Notes under the pieces: model-generated | What the model saw: the letters and a program-made list of their open reading frames with translations, nothing else | Database searches by the model: none | Told to the model about the DNA's origin: nothing | Part shown: positions 7,639 through 15,569 of the stretch, in pieces | Numbering within the stretch: the first letter of the stretch is position 1 | How the letters are laid out: each line of letters starts with the position of its first letter | Source: a bacterium | GTDB lineage: Bacteria; Sumerlaeota; Sumerlaeia; MVZB01 | Direction: 5' to 3' | NCBI GenBank assembly: GCA_021372575.1 | Contig: JAJFUE010000096.1 | Coordinates: forward strand, 1 to 43,790 | DNA length: 43,790 nt | Translations under genes and position numbers: made by a program

Positions 7639-8163
7639 ATGACCGGTGATAGGAGAATTCTGATCGTTGCAGGACCAAATGGCGCGGGCAAGACGACGTT
7701 CGCCACCGAATTCCTGCCTCGTGAAGCCGCTTGCCCGAATTTCATCAACGCCGATTTAATTGCGGCGGGTTTGTCGCCATTTCATTTGGAATCAGCCGCC
7801 ATCATGGCCGGGCGCTTGGCGTTGCAAGAAATGGCCCGCCACGTAGCGAAGGGCGAGAGCTTCTCGTTCGAGACGACTCTTAGCGGAAAGCGTTACGCCC
7901 GCCTGATACCTGAATGGCAATCAGCGGGTTACCGTGTTGAACTTTTTTATCTGCTCTTGGCGAATGTTGACATTGCGCTTTCGCGAGTTCGGTCGCGCGT
8001 TGCTCGTGGTGGCCATAATGTTCCTGAATCGGATATCAGGCGTCGTTTCGATCGTGGTTGGCACAATTTTCAGGAGATTTATAAGCCGTTGGTGAATTAT
8101 TGGCGCTTATATGATGCATCGGGAATTTCACCGGTTTTGATCGAGGAGGGCAAGTCGCGATGA
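7639..8163 (+). CDS. Zeta-toxin-like P-loop ATPase/kinase
   Basis: About 174 residues from ATG 7639. The frame is open upstream, but that part crosses the fba terminator and is unlikely to be translated. A Walker A motif AGPNGAGKTTF begins at residue 11, followed by NADLIAAGLSPF, FETTLSG and the Arg-rich RSRVARGGHNVPESDIRRRF. This pattern fits the COG4185 / zeta-toxin-like family of small P-loop proteins, related to zeta toxins that phosphorylate UDP-amino sugars. It overlaps by ATGA with a 63-codon gene, the usual arrangement for this family, so a toxin-antitoxin role is plausible; many members have no shown toxicity. The partner here is downstream of the enzyme. Confidence 0.8.
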   Translation: MTGDRRILIVAGPNGAGKTTFATEFLPREAACPNFINADLIAAGLSPFHLESAAIMAGRLALQEMARHVAKGESFSFETTLSGKRYARLIPEWQSAGYRVELFYLLLANVDIALSRVRSRVARGGHNVPESDIRRRFDRGWHNFQEIYKPLVNYWRLYDASGISPVLIEEGKSR

Positions 8164-8351
8164 GAGGCGTTCCCATATCAAAAATGAGCAAGGAAAGCGC
8201 GCAGGCTTTGATCGCGATGCGGCGAGGCATCCGCAAGGCCCGCAAGCTGTCAATTCAAACCGGCACGCCGTTTTACGTTTGGAAGAACGGCAAGGTCGTG
8301 GATTTGAATGCTGCTGGCCCGAAAAAACAACATCGTCACCGCGGGAAATAA
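8160..8351 (+). CDS. Small partner of the zeta-like ATPase (candidate antitoxin)
   Basis: A 63-residue basic protein whose ATG overlaps the stop of the ATPase gene (ATGA), with GAGGAGGG about 10 bases upstream. Its core, ALIAMRRGIRKARKLSIQTG then FYVWKNGKVVDL, resembles small proteins that commonly accompany COG4185 ATPases (pattern: A-x-R-x2-A-x-R-K, then P-x-x-V-W-x-[DN]-G-K-V). Translational coupling suggests fixed stoichiometry with the ATPase. Antitoxin activity is an inference from the pairing. It is not a DNA-binding fold I can recognise. Confidence 0.7.
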   Translation: MRGVPISKMSKESAQALIAMRRGIRKARKLSIQTGTPFYVWKNGKVVDLNAAGPKKQHRHRGK

Positions 8352-8470
8352 ACGCGATTCGAATTTGTTGTCGCGAACGGTGGCGGCGATTTACATCAGT
8401 TCCCGAACGCTTCGGAACGGAATGGTTGGGAGACTGCCGGGTTTAAGAATCCGTTTGCGGGTGAATCGCG

Positions 8471-8905
8471 ATGCCGAGGTGCTTTCGATTCGAAGACCGT
8501 TTCTTTTACGTCTCGAGCCGGCGCTTTGCCGACTTGCTCGTGTATGGCGTGTTTGTCGCGCTAAAAACGGCGAATGATGACCGGGAGCGCGCATGGGCGA
8601 ACCGACTGCGCGAAAGCATCCCGGACCTGTGCCAGCGCGATGCACTGACGCTCGAAACCGATTTCCTTTCCGTTGACGAGCGCAAATTTTGGGCGCGCGT
8701 ATTCGACGATCTTGCATACTTGGCATTCAGGCATGAGATCGGCGCCGACGACCCCGGGTTCAATGATTATACCGCCGTGGCCGACGCTTCTTTGCTCGCG
8801 TTTTTCACCCTGGCTTCGGTGCCGTGGCAAGAGAAAGATGATTGGCATCCGCAGACGATGGCTATGGCCGAACGAGAAAAGCTCGAAAAGGGAAGGCCGA
8901 AATAG
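8471..8905 (+). CDS. Orphan protein with SxDERKFWARVF motif, paralog 1
   Basis: A 144-residue protein with no signal peptide and no recognised domain. It aligns with the next gene along its first ~100 residues: an aromatic start (FYVSSRRFADLLVYGVF), an (A/N)DDRER motif, SVDERKFWARVF, and a following helix ending in E-I-G. The strong conservation of DERKFWARVF between two otherwise diverged copies suggests a functional site or structural core. The start at 8471 has only a weak GGGTG upstream. It ends directly against the next ATG (TAG then ATG at 8906), so the two are co-translated. They lie downstream of the zeta-like pair on the same strand. Possible roles include partner subunits or an immunity-like pair; nothing proves this. 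Confidence 0.65.
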   Translation: MPRCFRFEDRFFYVSSRRFADLLVYGVFVALKTANDDRERAWANRLRESIPDLCQRDALTLETDFLSVDERKFWARVFDDLAYLAFRHEIGADDPGFNDYTAVADASLLAFFTLASVPWQEKDDWHPQTMAMAEREKLEKGRPK

Positions 8906-9349
8906 ATGTCGGGCTTTTTTATATATAAAGAACAGCACCTGTCCGTTGCGAACCGGTGGATGTATTGGCCGCTCGATTGGGCAATTGAGGTCGCCGAGAA
9001 AACGGCGCGCAACGATCGCGAGCGCAACTATACGGTAGAATTCAAAAAGAGATACGAGGAGACCTATTTCCCGGGCAAGGATTTCCACGTTGAAGAGGAA
9101 ATTCCGTCCATTGATGAGCGCAAGTTCTGGGCCCGCGTTTTTTTCGATACGATGCTGGCGATCTATAATCGGGAACTCGGCAACGCCACCAATACGTGCT
9201 GGCAGACCACGGCGATCGGCATCATCTATATCGTTGCGCGGATGATCACCCAGTCCGTGCGCGACGTGGAGCCGCACTGGCGGCCGGAACCGGCATGCCG
9301 TGTCGACGAGCAGATCTACACAGGCGGCGGCATGAACGTGCAATTGTAA
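8906..9349 (+). CDS. Orphan protein with SxDERKFWARVF motif, paralog 2
   Basis: A 147-residue paralog of the preceding gene. It starts immediately after that gene's stop and has GGGAAGG 9 bases upstream. Shared elements are F-x-Y near the N-terminus, RNDRER around residues 35-40, SIDERKFWARVF near 68-79, and a helix ending NRELG. A following hydrophobic segment (TAIGIIYIVARMI) could be a buried helix rather than a true membrane span. Tandem duplication followed by divergence is the simplest history. After this gene comes an inverted repeat (9382-9475), which may end the unit. No family is recognised. Confidence 0.7.
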   Translation: MSGFFIYKEQHLSVANRWMYWPLDWAIEVAEKTARNDRERNYTVEFKKRYEETYFPGKDFHVEEEIPSIDERKFWARVFFDTMLAIYNRELGNATNTCWQTTAIGIIYIVARMITQSVRDVEPHWRPEPACRVDEQIYTGGGMNVQL

Positions 9350-9381
9350 TGAGCTTCGCCGCACCGGAGGGTTTGTTTTCG

Positions 9382-9475
9382 GGCAAACTAAAGTTTGAAC
9401 TCCGAACCAGAATTCCAACAGCGATTCCCGTGGGGAGTTTGAATTCCTGTTCGGAGTTCAAGCTTTAGCTTGTCC
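9382..9475. repeat. Inverted pair of a ~35-bp dispersed arm (AAACT-AAGTTTGAACTCC type)
   Basis: Left arm 9382-9415 and right arm 9441-9475 are imperfect reverse complements, with a core AAGTTTGAACTCCGAAC. The arm occurs twice more, also as an inverted pair but with the arms turned inside out, at 35717-35756 and 35776-35814. The pair separates the orphan paralogs from the TRL-like lipoprotein genes. Confidence 0.8.
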
Positions 9476-9614
9476 CGGTAATCCCCGATTGCTTGACAGC
9501 CGATCAGTTCATCACTTATCGTTTGATGTATAAAGGCGAGTCGCCGTCCGGATACCCTGGCCCGCGTGCGCCTTGAGCTGTGTATCACATTTCCCGCAGT
9601 AAGGAGAACTCACG

Positions 9615-9941
9615 ATGAAGCATCTCGCACTGCTCGCCGTGCTGGCGCTGGCCTGCGCCGGCCTGCCCGGATGCCTGCGCGCCCCGGTCATCCCGCCCCA
9701 GGGCTGGATTTATTCCGAATTCAAGGCCCCGCTCGACATCGACTACAACAAGACCCCCGTCACCGGCAAGATGGGCTCGGCCGAGTCGATCTCGATCCTG
9801 GGCTGCGTCGCGCTCGGCGACGCCAGCGCCAAAGAAGCCGCCGCGCGCGGTGGCATCACCACCATCGAGCACGCCGATTACTCCTACTTTAACGTCCTGG
9901 GCGTCATCCAGCGTTACAACACCGTCGTCTATGGCCAATAA
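9615..9941 (+). CDS. TRL-like family lipoprotein, copy 1
   Basis: A 108-residue lipoprotein. The signal sequence MKHLALLAVLALACAGLPGC carries the lipobox LPGC (lipid attachment at Cys20). The mature part matches the TRL-like family: PPQGWIYSEFKAPL at the start, then GSAESISILGCVALGDAS, a GGITTIEHADY segment and a final VVYGQ. The family is of unknown function and usually surface- or periplasm-facing. AAGGAG lies 8 bases before the ATG. The next gene is a paralog 27 bases downstream, so the two form a small operon closed by the hairpin at 10380-10409. Attachment to inner or outer membrane cannot be decided. Confidence 0.85.
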   Translation: MKHLALLAVLALACAGLPGCLRAPVIPPQGWIYSEFKAPLDIDYNKTPVTGKMGSAESISILGCVALGDASAKEAAARGGITTIEHADYSYFNVLGVIQRYNTVVYGQ

Positions 9942-9968
9942 TCCGGCCCTTGAAGCCAAAGGAGGCTT

Positions 9969-10352
9969 ATGATGCCACACAAATTGGCTCTCCTGCTGGC
10001 GATGGCGGCGTTGATGATGACGGCCGGTTGCGGCACGCTGGATTGCGCCCACATGGGGCCATTTCCCAAAACGCCGCTTTTGCCGCCACAGGGAATCCTG
10101 TTCTCCCAATTCAAGGCGCCGCTGACGCTCAACTATCACGCCACGGCCGTTAACCCGGGCAAGGTCGGCACCGCAACGACGCACTATGTCGCCTTGTTCT
10201 ACCCGATGCTGTCGGTTTCGGTCATGGATCCGGCCAGCGTCGAAACGGCCGCCCGCAACGGCGGGATCAAGAACGTCGAATATGCCGATTACGAAGTCAT
10301 GCAAATCCTCGGCATTTACTCGCGCTTCACGATCACCGCATACGGCGAGTAG
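9969..10352 (+). CDS. TRL-like family lipoprotein, copy 2
   Basis: About 127 residues, with a signal peptide and lipobox TAGC (Cys near residue 21). There are two adjacent ATGs; AGGAGG ends 3 bases before the first and 6 before the second (9972), so the second may be the real start. After a short linker the TRL-like pattern follows: PPQGILFSQFKAPL, a V-G-x-A-x-T stretch, NGGIKNVEYADYEV, ILGIYSRF and terminal TAYGE. It is more diverged than copy 1 in the middle (the SILG-x-VALGDAS segment is replaced by HYVALFYPMLSVSVMDPAS). Tandem copies may diversify a surface lipoprotein; function is unknown. Confidence 0.83.
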   Translation: MMPHKLALLLAMAALMMTAGCGTLDCAHMGPFPKTPLLPPQGILFSQFKAPLTLNYHATAVNPGKVGTATTHYVALFYPMLSVSVMDPASVETAARNGGIKNVEYADYEVMQILGIYSRFTITAYGE

Positions 10353-10379
10353 CCAAACGGACCCAGGCCAGAAACAATC

Positions 10380-10409
10380 GACCGGGGGCGGATCACTCCG
10401 CCCCCGGTC
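10380..10409. terminator. Bidirectional terminator between convergent genes
   Basis: A perfect 13-bp stem GACCGGGGGCGGA / TCCGCCCCCGGTC with TCAC loop lies between the rightward TRL-like genes and the leftward PEP-CTERM gene. Flanking T-rich bases are modest on the minus strand (TTGTTTCT) and weaker on the plus strand. Confidence 0.75.
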
Positions 10410-10442
10410 CATCCTTTGCCAATGAAACCGGCGCCCGGCAGG

Positions 10443-11126
10443 TTACTTGTTCCCGAAACGACTGCGCAGGCGGCGGTAGCCCGCCATGCCGCCCAGGCCG
10501 ATCAGCATCAACGCCCCGGTGGCCGGCTCCGGCACGACCGGCGTCGTCGGGGTGTTTTCCGTATAAATCGTGAAGCTGATGCCGCAATTGTTATAGTGGC
10601 AGTCGGGATCGAACCCGAATCCGAAGCCGCCGTTCGCCAGGAACATGCGCAAGGTGCTGAGGTCCTGCATGCTAAAATCATAAATCAGGTCCTCGGCCGG
10701 ATTATACGAGACCTGGCGCCACCAGCCGTTGATCCGTTGCCACTGCGTGTAATCATTATCGTCCGTGTAAGTGAACAGGAGCGAACCTTGACCGGCGAAC
10801 CTGTCGCCGCCGCCTTCGTAATCCGTGCCGCGCGTTACGTTGGATGAAATGCGCGTCGAGAGCACCGGCGCTTCGTCGAACATGTGAACGTATAGACGAT
10901 CGTTCGACTCGATCTGCCAGTCGTTGATGTCGTTGATCGTCAACCGCGCCCCGACGATGCTCGACGCGTCGATGTTGGCCTGAATACCCCACGAGTAATA
11001 ATAGGAATGATCCAGGTCCTGCAGATTCGCGGGCATCGGGGAGTAGGTGAACGTGCTGACGGTGGCCCACGCCCTCGGGCTGGTCAGCACGCAAGCCATG
11101 ATCATCAGGAGCGCAAGTTTCTTCAT
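10443..11126 (-). CDS. PEP-CTERM sorted exported protein
   Basis: About 227 residues from ATG 11126 (GAGGTT some 9 bases upstream; the longer frame reads through a palindrome and is rejected). The N-terminus is a signal peptide (MKKLALLMIMACVLTSPRAWA). The body is beta-rich with many Asp, Asn and Tyr. The C-terminus is a typical PEP-CTERM signal: VVPEP, a hydrophobic stretch (TGALMLIGLGG) and a basic tail (YRRLRSRFGNK). In the known system, an exosortase cuts at this signal, usually in bacteria making extracellular polysaccharide. No exosortase is in the window, so one is expected elsewhere. A 16-bp palindrome 25 bases before the start may regulate it. The specific function of the protein is unknown. 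Confidence 0.85.
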   Translation of the reverse strand: MKKLALLMIMACVLTSPRAWATVSTFTYSPMPANLQDLDHSYYYSWGIQANIDASSIVGARLTINDINDWQIESNDRLYVHMFDEAPVLSTRISSNVTRGTDYEGGGDRFAGQGSLLFTYTDDNDYTQWQRINGWWRQVSYNPAEDLIYDFSMQDLSTLRMFLANGGFGFGFDPDCHYNNCGISFTIYTENTPTTPVVPEPATGALMLIGLGGMAGYRRLRSRFGNK

Positions 11127-11150
11127 GTTAAAGCAACCTCGAATAATGAT

Positions 11151-11166
11151 GCAGTTTATAAACTGC
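11151..11166. promoter_or_regulatory. Perfect 16-bp palindrome upstream of the PEP-CTERM gene
   Basis: GCAGTTTATAAACTGC is a perfect palindrome, 25 bases upstream of the ATG at 11126. Position and symmetry suggest a dimeric regulator site or overlap with the promoter. A second inverted repeat, CTGTAAC / GTTACAG (11274-11298), lies further upstream. Confidence 0.45.
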
Positions 11167-11378
11167 CGACCACGGTGTAAAGCAACCCGCGTGCCATATG
11201 GGCGGCAGCGATTCAAACACCGATTTCGATCGCCAAGGCCTGTAAAGATTGGGGGAATTACGGGGTCTTGAGGCTGTAACAAGAGCGCGGTGTTACAGAA
11301 TTTGATACAACATCATTTGCGCGCGCATGAAAATCGTTTCATCGGGCGCGGCTGCGGTGAATGCGATTTCACATTTGC

Positions 11379-14249
11379 CTATCGGGTCGGGTCCGCGCCC
11401 CGACGACGTTGTGCCCAAACGCAACCCAGGCCGATCACGAAGAACTCGGCCAGCCAGTATGCCATCAGCCAATTGAGGATTCCGCTCGTGAAGCCGTAGC
11501 TGTGCAGGCCGATGCCGAGCAGGTTCACGCCCCACCAGCTGAACACCACCACCATCGCCAGGCCGATCGCGCTCAGCGCGATGCCGGGCTCGCGGATGTA
11601 ACCGCCCTTGCGCGCGTGCACGATCGCGAGGCACCACAGCACGATGAGAAGTGCGCCGTTTTCCTTGGGATCCCAGCCCCAGAACCGGCCCCAGCTGTCG
11701 TTGGCCCAGATCCCGCCGAGCACCGTTCCCACGATCGAGAAGAGGAGCGCGAAACAGATCACGCCGTAGATCATCTTCGAAAACGCCGCAAGCGCATCGC
11801 GACTGACGCGGCGGCCCATCAACGCCCCGGCGAGATAGACGTGCGCGAGCGCGCCGGCCAGCAGGCCCGCCGAGTAGCCGATGCTGATCGTGGTCACGTG
11901 CGTCGCGAGCCAGAAGTTGGAGTTGAGGACCGCGACGAGGCTGCCCATCGTGTCGGCGCCGTCCTTGAGCTCGTAACGCGCGGCGATAAACAGCCCGACC
12001 GCGCCAAGGAGCGCGCCGAGACCCGCCGCGATCCGGCGGCGGTCGAACCACTCGACGCCGAGCGCGATCGTCGCCGCAACGGCCGGAACGAACAGCGTCG
12101 TTTCATAAAGGTTCGTGACCGGCGGCCGGCCGCGAATCACGCAGCGCAGGACGATGCCGATGGCGACCAGAACCGTCGCAAGGCCCATCGCGGCGAGCGA
12201 CGCGCTCCAGACGAGCTTGCGCCGCGGCGCCAGCCAGCTGATCGCGATCCCGACGAACGCGAGGATGAACAGGGCGAGCGCCTTGCCGAACAGGTCGAGC
12301 TTGTAGTAGAGGACCTCGAGCCTGAGCCGGCGCGGATCGATGCGCGTTTCGGCGGATTTTAATGCTTGCTGCATAAGCGCCTTGAGATCGGCGCTGAACT
12401 GGCCGGGCTTGTCGATGTGGGAAACAAGATCGACGAGGTTTTCAAGATAGGCCAGCTCGGCGTCGGAGGGTTGATCACCCATGGTCGATCTCGCAAGCAC
12501 TTCAAGCGGGCTCGACCATTGCTGCCGACTCGGCGCGCCGGGCGGGATGATCGCCAGCGGCGGGGCCTGCTCATCCGGAATCGCGAGGAAGTTCAGCGCG
12601 CGCGCCAGCGCCTGGAACTCCGTGACATTCTCGTAAAGATTGAGCGTTTGACGGCGCAGCAGATCGCGCGAGTCGCCGGGCGACGCGTCATCCGCCTGCG
12701 CCAGCTCGAGAAGCTCCTGCCGGCGCGGAAGGATTTCCGCGAAGCTGAACCGCGCGCGCGGAGCGGTGTCCGGCAGGCCAAGCGCCTTCATGAGCTGCGG
12801 ATTCTCGATGAGGAAGACCTTGTCGTCGGCCGCCGAATCGGGAAGAAGCAGAACACGCATGAGCCAGCGCGTCGCCGATTCGCCATGAAGCGTCGAGCGG
12901 CCGCTGAACTGGATCAGCTTGAACCGCGCGAACGTCGCAAGCGGCTTGATGCGGCCCTGATCCTGGATCGGGATCTCGCCGAACGCGCCGATGTTTTCCG
13001 GCGTGAGGATCGCTTCGTGTGGAGTGTTCGTAGTTCCGCCTTCAGGCGGAAAAAAAGAAAAAATAAAGAGCACCGCGCCAACGGCCGCGGCTTTGCGCGC
13101 GCCTTTGAGATAACGCGCGAGCTTGCGCCCGAAGTGCAGCGCGAGGCCGATCGAAATCAGCACGCTTGCCCACAGCGGCAGCTGCTCGAGCGGGTTGCGC
13201 ACCACCGCCAGCACCGAAGCGGTCTCGTGCGTCGAAGGGTCTTCGAAATAGGACGACTGAAAGAACGTGTAGCCGGCGCGGCGCAGCGGTTCGTTCATCT
13301 TGATCGAGACCCGCATCTTCGCGCGACCGTCGTTCAGCACGAGATCGCTTCGATAGACGGCCGGGATTTGCGTGCCGGGGTGGTTCTCATGAATGAAGCG
13401 CGTGAGGCTGAGCGAAAACGGAAGCGGATACTGCCGGCGGCGCAGGTGAATCGACCACGCGCCGCCGGACTCGAACGTGATTGGCGCGCGCTCCAGGCCC
13501 CAGACAAACGCCTCGCGATTTGGGATCGCGACGCTCAGGCCGGGCACGTTCGCCTCGTTTTCCTGATCCATGGGTTGCGGCGCTAGCTCGATCATGTTGC
13601 CGGCGCGATCGCGTCGCGGCTCGGCGTTGGGCGCGTAACTTGAAATGGTGAGCTTGAACGGCCACGAGGGATTCGCGAACTCGCGCTTGCGGCCGCCGCG
13701 CAGATCGGCGAACTCTTTTTGGCCGATCAAGTATTCGGCGCTCTTATCCGGGCCGCACGACGTCAGCACGAGTTCCCACTCGTCGCTGCTCTCGAATGAC
13801 GCGGCGGTTTTGCCGGGGTTGAGGATCATGCGGCCTTCGTCGGCGATGTGGTGCGTGACGAGTGCGCCGCCAAGGAGCACGAACACGCCGCCGTGAACGA
13901 GCTTGAGGCCGAGGCGGGTGCGGTGGCGAATGAACGCGCCGATGAGCATGTTGACGCCAAGAAGCAACATCAGCAGATAGCCGCCGGGAAAGACCGGAAC
14001 ACCGCGCGCGCGCACGAAGAACGATTCGAAATACTTTTGCTGCGCTTGATACAGCCCGATGCTCCCCTGCTCGAGCGTGCCGAAAAGCGTGAGGGCAAAA
14101 AGGGCAAGAAGCAAGGCGCACGCGAGGCCATACGAGCCGAGGAACGCGAGGCATGGGAACGCAACGCTGCCGAGTGGCGAATGCAAATGCGGCCGATCTG
14201 GAGATCGGCGTTCCCGGGCCTCGTGCGGTTTGCGGACATCGGAACTCAT
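11379..14249 (-). CDS. ccsBA: Fused ResB-CcsA cytochrome c biogenesis protein
   Basis: A 956-residue inner-membrane protein. Residues ~35-375 are ResB-like: a transmembrane segment LALFALTLFGTLEQG, further hydrophobic spans and a large periplasmic domain. Residues ~640-956 are CcsA-like, with many membrane spans and the haem-handling WWD-type motif FWGWDPKENGALL (around residues 856-868). In System II maturation such fusions carry haem across the membrane and attach it to apocytochrome c. Between the halves is a ~250-residue soluble linker, longer than in typical fusions. Two dispersed hairpin repeats are part of the coding sequence: residues ~10-20 (14192-14222) and ~400-408 (13026-13051, reading FFPPEGGTT). 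The first ~32 residues look repeat-derived; the family core begins near PCLAFLGSYGL. A later non-ATG start is possible. Confidence 0.92.
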   Translation of the reverse strand: MSSDVRKPHEARERRSPDRPHLHSPLGSVAFPCLAFLGSYGLACALLLALFALTLFGTLEQGSIGLYQAQQKYFESFFVRARGVPVFPGGYLLMLLLGVNMLIGAFIRHRTRLGLKLVHGGVFVLLGGALVTHHIADEGRMILNPGKTAASFESSDEWELVLTSCGPDKSAEYLIGQKEFADLRGGRKREFANPSWPFKLTISSYAPNAEPRRDRAGNMIELAPQPMDQENEANVPGLSVAIPNREAFVWGLERAPITFESGGAWSIHLRRRQYPLPFSLSLTRFIHENHPGTQIPAVYRSDLVLNDGRAKMRVSIKMNEPLRRAGYTFFQSSYFEDPSTHETASVLAVVRNPLEQLPLWASVLISIGLALHFGRKLARYLKGARKAAAVGAVLFIFSFFPPEGGTTNTPHEAILTPENIGAFGEIPIQDQGRIKPLATFARFKLIQFSGRSTLHGESATRWLMRVLLLPDSAADDKVFLIENPQLMKALGLPDTAPRARFSFAEILPRRQELLELAQADDASPGDSRDLLRRQTLNLYENVTEFQALARALNFLAIPDEQAPPLAIIPPGAPSRQQWSSPLEVLARSTMGDQPSDAELAYLENLVDLVSHIDKPGQFSADLKALMQQALKSAETRIDPRRLRLEVLYYKLDLFGKALALFILAFVGIAISWLAPRRKLVWSASLAAMGLATVLVAIGIVLRCVIRGRPPVTNLYETTLFVPAVAATIALGVEWFDRRRIAAGLGALLGAVGLFIAARYELKDGADTMGSLVAVLNSNFWLATHVTTISIGYSAGLLAGALAHVYLAGALMGRRVSRDALAAFSKMIYGVICFALLFSIVGTVLGGIWANDSWGRFWGWDPKENGALLIVLWCLAIVHARKGGYIREPGIALSAIGLAMVVVFSWWGVNLLGIGLHSYGFTSGILNWLMAYWLAEFFVIGLGCVWAQRRRGADPTR
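13026..13051. repeat. Dispersed GTTCGTAGTTCCGCC element inside ccsBA
   Basis: Bases 13026-13051 (GTTCGTAGTTCCGCC, TTCA, GGCGGAA) match one arm and the centre of the complete hairpin element at 33202-33236. Here it lies in frame within ccsBA and encodes FFPPEGGTT-like residues between the ResB part and the linker. Confidence 0.75.
14192..14222. repeat. Dispersed hairpin GCCGATCT/AGATCGGC with GTTCCC tail inside ccsBA start
   Basis: An 8-bp perfect inverted repeat GCCGATCT-GG-AGATCGGC is followed by GTTCCCGGGCCT. The element at 23708-23737 has different stem bases (GCCACTC / GAGTGGC) but the same tail (GTTCCCAGGCCT). Here it encodes residues ~10-20 of ccsBA on the minus strand. Confidence 0.7.
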
Positions 14250-14403
14250 GGCTCTGATTCAACCGTCATGATTCGCAGGAGCACAGCTCCGCGAGAATAA
14301 AGCTGAAGGAATTGTAAAACATGCAAGCGGGCGAGGGCGAAATGTTTAAGGGATATTCTGCGCGCTGACGATCGCGGTCGATGGCGAACATAAAATCGAT
14401 GGG

Positions 14404-14433
14404 TTTCGATTACGATTACGAGCACGAGCACGA
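14404..14433 (+). repeat. Five 6-bp words downstream of the ROK gene
   Basis: Consecutive hexamers TTTCGA, TTACGA, TTACGA, GCACGA, GCACGA lie just beyond the stop codon of the leftward ROK gene (14444). It belongs to the short-word arrays, with period 6. Confidence 0.75.
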
Positions 14434-14443
14434 CGGCTGTGAC

Positions 14444-15436
14444 TTACGCTTGGTCTTTACCCGCGGCGGCGTGCTTGCGCCTGGCGATGAGCGCCGCGCC
14501 GACGACGCCGGCGTCGTCGCCCAGCCCCGCCTGCACGAGCTTGATCTTGTCATAGACCGACTGGAACGCGAAACGCTTGAACGAGGAGTTGACCTGCTTG
14601 ACGTAGGCGTCGCCGAAGGCCTCGACCACGCCGCCGCCGAGCACGATACAATCGGGGTTCAGGACGTTCGCGAGCGAGCCGAGGCCGATGCCGAGGAAAT
14701 ACGCGGCCTGCTTGACGACGTCGGTCACGACCTTGTCGCCGTCGAGGAACGCCTGCCGCAGCTGGCGCGAACGGATCTGGCGGTCGTCCTCGTCGATTTC
14801 CTTCGTGATGCTCGACTTGATGCCGCGGTCGAGCGCGGCCTTGATGTCGCGCGTCATCGCCGTGCGCGAGGCATAGGCCTCAAGGCAGCCGTGCCGGCCG
14901 CAGCCGCACACGGGGCCGTGCGGATTCAGGCAGATATGGCCGATCTCGCCGGCCTGGCGGCCCGAGCCTTCGTAAAGCTGGCCATCGATGATGATGCCGC
15001 CGCCGATGCCCGTTCCGATGAACACGCCGAGCAGGTTGCGCGCGCCACGGCCGGCGCCCATGCTGAACTCGGCCCACGTGCCGGCCGTCACGTCATTCGA
15101 CAGATACGCCGGCCGGCCGATCGTCTTGACCAGAAATTCAATGATGTTCAGGTTGCGCCAGCCAAGGTTCGGGGCCTCGATGATGACGCCGGTGTCGGGC
15201 TCGGCCGGCCCGGGCACGCAAATGCCGACCGTGCGCACCTGGTCCAGCGCGACTTTTGACGCCGCCAGCGCCTCGTTGACCGTATCGACGATGCGCACGA
15301 GGACGGCCTCGACGCCTTCCTCGACGCGCGTCTTTTTTTTGGCGCGGCCGACGATGTTCTGATCCTGATCGAGGATCGCGGCCAGGATCTTCGTTCCGCC
15401 GACGTCGATGCCGATGGTGTAGTTCTTCTTTGGCAT
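14444..15436 (-). CDS. ROK-family sugar kinase (glucokinase-like)
   Basis: About 330 residues from ATG 15436 (AGGG 9 bases upstream). The ATP-binding motif GIDVGGTK is at residues 9-16. A second phosphate-binding segment, GTGIGGGIIIDGQL, lies mid-protein. The ROK signature follows, with GEIGHI and the zinc-binding CGCGRHGCLEAYAS. These identify a cytoplasmic ROK kinase; the SNDVTAGTWAEF segment places the catalytic Asp. Full kinase motifs and no N-terminal helix-turn-helix argue for an enzyme (glucokinase or related hexokinase) rather than a repressor. It is single, divergent from tatA, so the two may share a regulatory region at 15437-15569. Confidence 0.92.
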   Translation of the reverse strand: MPKKNYTIGIDVGGTKILAAILDQDQNIVGRAKKKTRVEEGVEAVLVRIVDTVNEALAASKVALDQVRTVGICVPGPAEPDTGVIIEAPNLGWRNLNIIEFLVKTIGRPAYLSNDVTAGTWAEFSMGAGRGARNLLGVFIGTGIGGGIIIDGQLYEGSGRQAGEIGHICLNPHGPVCGCGRHGCLEAYASRTAMTRDIKAALDRGIKSSITKEIDEDDRQIRSRQLRQAFLDGDKVVTDVVKQAAYFLGIGLGSLANVLNPDCIVLGGGVVEAFGDAYVKQVNSSFKRFAFQSVYDKIKLVQAGLGDDAGVVGAALIARRKHAAAGKDQA

Positions 15437-15569
15437 GAGATTCAGCCCTGAACGCCTCAAATTGGCTTTGCACGGGATCGGCCCGGTGATATCATGATGC
15501 CGGTCATTCTGGATTCATGACACCAGATTGGCGCCGTTTCTTCAACTCTTTGATTCACATAAGGATAGG

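Noticed and set aside
11361-13586. Two long plus-strand frames opposite ccsBA
   Set aside because: They are charged low-complexity shadows; the minus strand carries the ResB and CcsA motifs.
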